A DNA stretch of 64,000 nucleotides from contig JAUIBK010000002.1 of the NCBI GenBank assembly GCA_030428205.1, positions 92,981 to 156,980 on the forward strand, in the 5' to 3' direction. The stretch comes from a bacterium. Lineage in GTDB: Bacteria > Bdellovibrionota_C > UBA2361 > RFPC01. The notes beneath the pieces are model-generated. The model saw nothing but the letters and a program-made list of their open reading frames with translations, made no database searches and was not told where the DNA came from. Positions within the stretch are counted from its first letter, which is position 1. Each line of letters begins with the position of its first letter. The position numbers and the translations under genes were made by a program. Shown here one piece after another: positions 59,470-64,000 of this stretch.

Positions 59470-59595
59470 ATGCCTAAACCTATTACCCCTTTTGTCGGAT
59501 GTGATGTGTTTCTTGTGGATAAAGCAGGAGTATTATCTCCTGAAAGTATAATTCTTCATTATATCTTAGATTTGTTGTTTGTATATGCCCCGTAA
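59470..59595 (+). pseudogene. Fragment resembling a NUDIX-hydrolase N-terminus
   Basis: A 41-codon frame (ATG 59470, stop 59593-59595) reads MPKPITPFVGCDVFLVDKAG, the first beta strand pair typical of NUDIX hydrolases, then breaks off. It stands in a gene-free stretch of about 560 bases (59257-59816) in which I see nothing else. Probably a decayed cassette gene. Confidence 0.3.
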
Positions 59596-59816
59596 GATCA
59601 GGCTTATCGTACTTTCTTGATAAATTCGCTGGGTAGTGAGAGTGCTTCAAGGCTTTAAGGTCTGTATTGAGGTTCTACGCCCCATCGTCCCCTAGTATGT
59701 TCCTCTTGGTGTATCTCTAGATGAGTTAGGTATGGCTCTTTGTTGTAGCCACCTTTTATAGTACAAATCGTATCATTCACTTATTGATATGTATTCTTTT
59801 TCATGTATTAGGAACA

Positions 59817-60566
59817 GTGGAAAACCAAGAGCAATATATTTCAGCCTTAATCGAGCTGCATTGTGGTCTGCAGAGGCTTGGACCGGGTGATGTGGAATTT
59901 TCATCAAATATTCTTCAGTCACTTCCAAAGCTACCTCCAAATCCGAGAATAGCCGATATTGGATGTGGCACAGGTGCTGGTGCGTTACTTCTTGCAAGGC
60001 ACTTCCAATCAAAAGTTATTGCAGTAGATTTTGCGAAAGTTTTTCTCGATCAGATGATGGAGACGGCAGCTCAGGAAGGAATAGGTGAGCTTATTGTCCC
60101 CTTGCAAGCTGATATGGGTGACCTAGACTGGGAGCCTGAATCGATAGATTTTTTATGGTCAGAGAGTGCAGCATACAGTGTGACCTTTGAGGGAGCTCTT
60201 CGAGCTTGGAAGCCTTTTCTTAGGCCTGGTGGACTCGCTGTTGTCTCAGAGATGAACTACTTTTCCACTCATCCATCAACTGCTCTTGTTGAAGCCATGA
60301 AGCGCATGTATCCCACGATACAATCCGAACCTGAGAATAGAGAGCTCCTTGCATCTTTAGGTTTTCATATTAGTGAAGATGTACGATTACCTTCCGTATT
60401 TTGGTGGAAGAATTACTACGAGCCCCTACGAGGCGCGATAGCACGTTTACAAAACGGTGCGGATGAGGTCATGCAGAGCGTTATTCATGAAGTGCTGGGT
60501 GAGATGAAGCTCTTTGAGGACTTTCATGAAGAGTATGGTTACACCTACTACACTCTTTCTGTATAA
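59817..60566 (+). CDS. SAM-dependent methyltransferase
   Basis: Start taken at GTG 59817 (AGGA just upstream); the frame is open to a TTG at 59784. About 249 residues. Motif I PRIADIGCGTGAGALLLARH near residue 54, VIAVDFAKVFLDQMM, and PLQADMGDLDWEPESIDFLW as motif II identify a class I enzyme of the UbiE/Coq5-like group. The C-terminal half (residues 130-245) carries aromatic-rich segments that probably bind substrate. Followed by a hairpin terminator. Substrate unknown. Confidence 0.85.
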   Translation: MENQEQYISALIELHCGLQRLGPGDVEFSSNILQSLPKLPPNPRIADIGCGTGAGALLLARHFQSKVIAVDFAKVFLDQMMETAAQEGIGELIVPLQADMGDLDWEPESIDFLWSESAAYSVTFEGALRAWKPFLRPGGLAVVSEMNYFSTHPSTALVEAMKRMYPTIQSEPENRELLASLGFHISEDVRLPSVFWWKNYYEPLRGAIARLQNGADEVMQSVIHEVLGEMKLFEDFHEEYGYTYYTLSV

Positions 60567-60596
60567 AAGCTGAAAAACAAGTAGAAAATTTGTTGC

Positions 60597-60656
60597 CCCT
60601 CTACTTTCTCTTTTTGTACCTCTTTTTTTAGAGAGAAAAGAGAGGGTGTATTTTTC
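60597..60656 (+). terminator. Terminator-like hairpin
   Basis: CCCTCT (60597-60602) and TTTCTCT pair with AGAGAAA and AGAGGG (to 60646) around a T-rich loop, followed by TGTATTTTT. It separates the cassette-like region from the globin operon. Confidence 0.6.
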
Positions 60657-60724
60657 CCGGATATTTCCCCTTTTACTATCATTTTTCCTCCTTCTTCGTT
60701 AGGATCCTCTCTAGGTGATGAGAG

Positions 60725-61174
60725 ATGGAGATTCGTGATATGGCTCTTGTTTCTGAAGCAACTTTAGAAACGTTTCATAATAGCTTTGAGAGGTGTATCA
60801 GCTGCCCGGAGTTTTTTGATATCTTTTATGAGCGTTTTTTTGCATCCTCTGATGAGATTGTTTCCTTTTTTGAAGGAAAGGATTTGCCTCGTATCCTCAA
60901 GATGGTCAAAGATGCCCTTTTTCTTATTTTGATGGCATCAGATAAGTCTTCCTTTGCGACAAAGAAGATCGAGAGTTTAGCAAGCTTTCATGCTGGACTA
61001 GGGGTCCAGCCAGCTCACTACGATTTTTGGCTGAGTGCGCTCTTATGTACGGTAGAAGAGAACGATCCTCAGTTTGATCAAGACGTCGCCGATGCTTGGT
61101 CAGAGGTTCTCAGCCATGGTCTTGCGATTATGAAAGCAGCTTGCCTAGAATCATCCCCGTCTTTATCCTCTTGA
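60725..61174 (+). CDS. Globin-like protein
   Basis: 149 residues of single-domain globin layout. The A-B helices (ETFHNSFERCISCPEFFDIF), Phe in YERFFASSDEIVSFFEG (CD region) and FHAGLGVQPAHYDFWLSALL (F and G helices) are recognisable; His in FHAGLG, near residue 90, is the expected proximal heme ligand. Such globins bind oxygen or nitric oxide, or act as sensors. It is the first of a series of closely spaced plus-strand genes (rhodanese next, 17 bases away), which suggests joint transcription. Confidence 0.78.
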   Translation: MEIRDMALVSEATLETFHNSFERCISCPEFFDIFYERFFASSDEIVSFFEGKDLPRILKMVKDALFLILMASDKSSFATKKIESLASFHAGLGVQPAHYDFWLSALLCTVEENDPQFDQDVADAWSEVLSHGLAIMKAACLESSPSLSS

Positions 61175-61191
61175 ACCACGTGGTGTACTTT

Positions 61192-61569
61192 ATGAAATTT
61201 CAATCTGTATTTTTTCTTATCCTTTTTGTTGCGCTTTTTTTCTTTCTTCTGTTTGGTCCTCTTCAGGCTGATTCAGATATTGAAGGCGCCAAAGCAGCCC
61301 TTAAAGATGGTGCACTTCTGATCGATGTTCGAACGAAGGCGGAGTATGATAATGGGCACGCAAAAGAAGCTGTCCATATTCCTTACGATCAGCTCGCCGA
61401 TCGACTTGAGGAACTTCAAAGATACAAAGATAAAGGTATTGTTGTTTACTGTCGAAGTGGTCGTCGAAGTGGCATTGCCAAACAGACTCTTCTTTCTGCT
61501 GGATATGAGAATGTGATTAATGCTGGTGGTCTCAAGGAAATGGAGTCTGTTTCGTGTATACAGTGTTAA
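61192..61569 (+). CDS. Membrane-anchored or periplasmic rhodanese
   Basis: Start at ATG 61192, which opens a signal or anchor (FFLILFVALFFFLLFGPLQA); 125 residues. The rhodanese domain has LLIDVRTKAEYDNGHAKEA and the active loop VVYCRSGRRSG, with Cys as persulfide acceptor and Arg residues binding the anionic substrate. Export suggests periplasmic sulfur transfer or thiosulfate/cyanide handling. Two C-terminal cysteines (SCIQC) are unusual and may bind metal or form a disulfide. Located between globin and pterin-dehydratase genes. Confidence 0.88.
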   Translation: MKFQSVFFLILFVALFFFLLFGPLQADSDIEGAKAALKDGALLIDVRTKAEYDNGHAKEAVHIPYDQLADRLEELQRYKDKGIVVYCRSGRRSGIAKQTLLSAGYENVINAGGLKEMESVSCIQC

Positions 61570-61578
61570 GGTGAGAAT

Positions 61579-61860
61579 ATGGAGATCGAAGAGAAGCTTC
61601 TTGAACTCAATGCTGCTGCGCTGACACCATGGAGTATTGTGGATGGAAAGCTCAGTAATGAATTCACTTTCTCAGACTTTATTCATGCTTTTGGGTTTAT
61701 GAGCTCAGTTGCCCTTTGTGCTGAAAAGCTTAACCACCATCCCGAGTGGTCTAATGCTTATCATAAGGTGCATGTCTCGCTTGTGACTCATGATGTTGGT
61801 GGTATTACTGGTAAAGATTTTGAGTTAGCATACGCTATCGAAGCAATACTCAAGCAGTAA
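61579..61860 (+). CDS. phhB: Pterin-4a-carbinolamine-dehydratase-like protein
   Basis: 93 residues of the usual length. The motif [19 protein letters not shown] followed by [12 protein letters not shown] gives the HHP...TH active-site histidines of this family. The enzyme dehydrates 4a-hydroxytetrahydropterin in the phenylalanine hydroxylase cycle, and a second use as transcription cofactor or in molybdopterin metabolism is known in bacteria. No phenylalanine hydroxylase gene is in the window. The start lies 10 bases after the rhodanese stop. Confidence 0.88.
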   Translation: MEIEEKLLELNAAALTPWSIVDGKLSNEFTFSDFIHAFGFMSSVALCAEKLNHHPEWSNAYHKVHVSLVTHDVGGITGKDFELAYAIEAILKQ

Positions 61861-61896
61861 GTCGCAAAGATACTCTTTTCTTTTAGGAGTGCCTCA

Positions 61897-62880
61897 ATGA
61901 GTTTCCACAACGTTTTCCTTTTTTTCAGCTTCCTTATACCTTGTGCTCTCTTTGCGCAGTCAGATGTTGGTGTTATTCTTCCGCTTACCGGTGATTTTGC
62001 GCGCTACGGTCAAAAAATTCAAAAAATACTCCAAGAAGAGAAGGATGAGAATATAGCTCTTCATTTTGACGATGAAGCGTGCAATGCTAAAAGTGCGCTA
62101 ACAGCCTATCAGAAACTTAGCAAAATAGATGGTGTGAAGCTCTTCTTAGGCCCTTGGTGTGGAACGCCCCAGACCATTATTGCTCCGCTACTAGCTACGG
62201 GAAAACAGCTTGCTATTCTTGGTTCAAGCGCTCCACAAGCAGTGTTTGAAGCTTCCAAGGGGAGAATGTTCTCCACGCAACACTCTATTGAACAAGAATC
62301 GACGTATAACGCTGAGGTCGCCTACAAGATGGGTGCACGTACGGCGGCTATTGTTTTCTTTGATAACGATTTTAGCCGTGCCCATGAGAAAGCTTTTCGA
62401 GCTGCGTTTAAAGGAGAGGTTCTCAAAACACTTACCTACACATCTCTTGACTCATCAATTCTCAAATCTCTTGCTCTCTCTCTGAAAAAATTAAACCCTG
62501 ATGCGCTCTACGTTCCTGATGCATTTCCTCTTATGCATGGGCTCTTAAAAGAGCTTGGTACTCTTGGCTATAAAAGCAAAGTGACGCTTTCTGTTTACTC
62601 AGCACAATCTGAAGACGTGCTTCTCGCCGTTGGAGAGTATGGTGAGGGGCTTCTCTACTCCTATCCTAAAATTGGGCAACAGGAGGCGCTTGAGTATTTT
62701 CCTCGTCGAGCTGTTGAGATAGTAAACTCCGTGGTGCAAAAGTGTGGGAGTAAGCAAGTTGAGTGTGCTCGCAAGCTGTTAGAGACGCAGTATGACTTTG
62801 ATAGTTCTGGAGTGCTTGAGGGAAGCATCGGCTTAAAAGCCATTCAAGATGGTAAGTTTGTATGGCATACACCGGCATGA
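61897..62880 (+). CDS. Branched-chain-amino-acid-type substrate-binding protein
   Basis: 327 residues. Signal peptide (FLFFSFLIPCALFA, cut before QSDVG). The mature protein starts VGVILPLTGDFARYGQ, the signature of type I periplasmic binding proteins (LivJ-like, Peripla_BP_6), with GPWCGTPQTIIAP and YNAEVAYKMGARTAAIVF as later landmarks. It binds a ligand for an ABC importer or sensor. No permease or ATPase gene is adjacent, and a second gene of the same fold lies at the right edge, so these may act with chemoreceptors or distant ABC genes. Confidence 0.86.
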   Translation: MSFHNVFLFFSFLIPCALFAQSDVGVILPLTGDFARYGQKIQKILQEEKDENIALHFDDEACNAKSALTAYQKLSKIDGVKLFLGPWCGTPQTIIAPLLATGKQLAILGSSAPQAVFEASKGRMFSTQHSIEQESTYNAEVAYKMGARTAAIVFFDNDFSRAHEKAFRAAFKGEVLKTLTYTSLDSSILKSLALSLKKLNPDALYVPDAFPLMHGLLKELGTLGYKSKVTLSVYSAQSEDVLLAVGEYGEGLLYSYPKIGQQEALEYFPRRAVEIVNSVVQKCGSKQVECARKLLETQYDFDSSGVLEGSIGLKAIQDGKFVWHTPA

Positions 62881-63036
62881 GAGGCTTCTGAAAGCTCTGT
62901 TGTTCACGTGCTCTCTTTGCAACAGAGGACGTCGAGTTTGGCCAAGTTCTGTTTGTGTCAGGCAACCTGTCCAAAGCTTGAGAACACTCACGCTACGTGT
63001 CTTATAGTCTGAAGGACTTTGAAGGGTGTTTCTTCG

Positions 63037-63150
63037 TTACTCCCCTTTGTTGTTATCCTCTGAGCCTTTTATTTGGGCTCGAATAAAGAGATAGATAAAG
63101 ACAGGAATAATAAGTAAAACGAGTAGAGTAAAGATTGAAGCCAGATTCAT
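63037..63150 (-). CDS. 37-residue membrane peptide
   Basis: ATG 63148-63150 with AGGAG 7 bases upstream; stop TAA at 63037-63039. The peptide has one membrane segment (LASIFTLLVLLIIPVFIYLF) followed by a short charged tail (RAQIKGSEDNNKGE). The strong ribosome site supports expression. Function unknown; such small membrane peptides often modify transporters or kinases. Confidence 0.6.
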   Translation of the reverse strand: MNLASIFTLLVLLIIPVFIYLFIRAQIKGSEDNNKGE

Positions 63151-63319
63151 AGATACTCCTGATAGAGATGAGCTCGATACGCCACATTATATACCTATAC
63201 TACTATTTGTGCCCTAGAAAAAATCTAAAATTTCACTTTAAGCACCTACTCGAATAAGCTATTCAAGAATATGCAAAGAAATTGCGTCACCAAGAGGATG
63301 TTGAGATTGGGAATTGGCC

Positions 63320-64000
63320 ATGTTGTTTAGTGGAGTGACTCAAAGCTATCACTGCCAAAAGTGTGAAAAAGTTTATTCTCATTTCTTACCGACTTCATTT
63401 TTCCCGATCGCTGCGGTTGTGATCTTCTCATCTGTGATATGGGGGAGTGTTTTTCAGGCTTTGTGGCCTAGTCGATTGATTGCATTGTTGTTGGGTTTTG
63501 TGTGTGGAGGGGCGACTTTTGCAGGTGTCTATATACTCATTGATTACCTCTTTGGTCGAAGCTGTCGAAATGAAGTCTGTTGTGAGTGTGGTGCTAAGTT
63601 AGAGAGAGTGGGGGGAGGGTTTATTGATGGAGGAACTCCCAGTATGAAAGAGCTTCTTATATATTTTTTGAGCCTGACATTTCCAATTGTAGTCTCCGTA
63701 CTCATTTCTACTACAACTCTTCACGCAACTGAACCACCAACTATAGGTGTGATGAGTGGTCTGACAGGAGCAGCAGCGAAGTGGAACCGGTTTCAGAATA
63801 TGGGAATCGAACTTGCCAGAGAAGAGCTCAAAGAAAATGGTTTTGATCTGAACCTTATATACGAGGATTCAGCAACCGAAGCTCCCAAGGTTATCTCCGC
63901 CTATACTAAGCTTTTTGATTTTGACCAAGTTGACGCTGTTATTGCGAATGATTTTGGATATGCGGTTGCACCCTTATTGCCACTTGTAGCACGCCAGAAA
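63320..64000 (+). CDS. Substrate-binding protein joined in frame to a zinc-ribbon membrane segment (partial)
   Basis: The frame is open from ATG 63320 to the right edge, 227 codons. The first 108 residues hold a zinc-ribbon pair (YHCQKCEK near residue 11 and VCCECGAKLE near 94) around two membrane segments (FFPIAAVVIFSSVIWGSVF; LIALLLGFVCGGATFAGVYI). From ATG 63644 (GGAGG upstream) comes a signal-like segment (LIYFLSLTFPIVVSVLI) and the opening of a type I periplasmic binding protein (IGVMSGLTGAAAKWN). No stop separates the parts, so either a fusion protein or two genes whose boundary codon was lost. If separate, the second is a paralogue in fold of 61897-62880. Confidence 0.7.
   Translation, partial: MLFSGVTQSYHCQKCEKVYSHFLPTSFFPIAAVVIFSSVIWGSVFQALWPSRLIALLLGFVCGGATFAGVYILIDYLFGRSCRNEVCCECGAKLERVGGGFIDGGTPSMKELLIYFLSLTFPIVVSVLISTTTLHATEPPTIGVMSGLTGAAAKWNRFQNMGIELAREELKENGFDLNLIYEDSATEAPKVISAYTKLFDFDQVDAVIANDFGYAVAPLLPLVARQK

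Noticed and set aside
1..64000. tRNA or rRNA genes
   Set aside because: I looked for T-arm patterns and rRNA core sequences and saw none; isolated GTTCGA strings (49283, 57931) have no cloverleaf around them.

Overview
The window comes from a diderm (Gram-negative-type) bacterium of moderate G+C. A TonB-dependent outer-membrane receptor, several lipoproteins with lipobox cysteines, periplasmic substrate-binding proteins and an ABCB-type exporter all need a two-membrane envelope. The mix of genes (TPR lipoprotein, arylsulfotransferase-like protein, M48/TerB protease, AddAB-like nuclease-helicase, HerA ATPase, chromosomal integron) fits an uncultured deltaproteobacterium-like lineage. No rRNA or tRNA gene is present, so the taxonomy is a guess.

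Left part (1-32 kb): envelope and housekeeping genes in short, mostly single-gene units: ABC exporter fragment, HD-GAF histidine kinase, a flagellin-like protein, a two-gene WHLH/glycine-cysteine-rich membrane module, a SpoU methyltransferase, a cyclic-nucleotide-binding protein, an arylsulfotransferase-like protein, a TPR lipoprotein with a conserved partner, a TonB receptor, a flippase-scramblase pair, a nucleotidyltransferase whose stop codon lies in a long palindromic element, an LF-like zinc metalloprotease, the tRNA selenouridine synthase MnmH, a DUF445 protein, a large helical protein with an annexin-like segment, and an M48 protease. A Y-family polymerase and a divergent SRAP-like gene follow, preceded by a LexA-type direct repeat.

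Middle (32-45 kb): a gene-free stretch of about 1.1 kb, dense in hairpins and a candidate site for structured RNA, then HerA, a thioredoxin-fold protein, the AddB/AddA-like pair with UPF0270 overlapping its end, a bPH protein, TerB and an SF2 helicase.

Right part (45-60 kb): a chromosomal integron. A full-length IntI on the minus strand faces an attI region with three copies of TGATACCAA, followed by plus-strand cassettes. Cassette borders can be fixed because each cassette's start (GTTA...) is complementary over 7-12 bases to the R'' box of its own attC. The cassettes carry an EamA permease, a duplicated-domain lipoprotein, a RusA-like nuclease, a PD-(D/E)XK-like nuclease whose C-terminus is encoded by its attC, a small winged-helix protein, a Y1 (REP-type) transposase sitting in a cassette, and a formyltransferase-like enzyme. 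Beyond about 53.4 kb attC sites become degenerate or undetectable, but unrelated short plus-strand genes with long spacers continue to about 60.5 kb and may be an old sedentary array. The same 15-bp operator type (GAAM-N7-GAAM) lies upstream of both the Y-family polymerase and intI, suggesting joint SOS control.

Right end (60.7-64 kb): a plus-strand series of globin, rhodanese, pterin dehydratase-like and substrate-binding genes, a 37-residue membrane peptide on the minus strand, and a second substrate-binding protein that runs off the window and is joined in frame to an upstream zinc-ribbon membrane segment.
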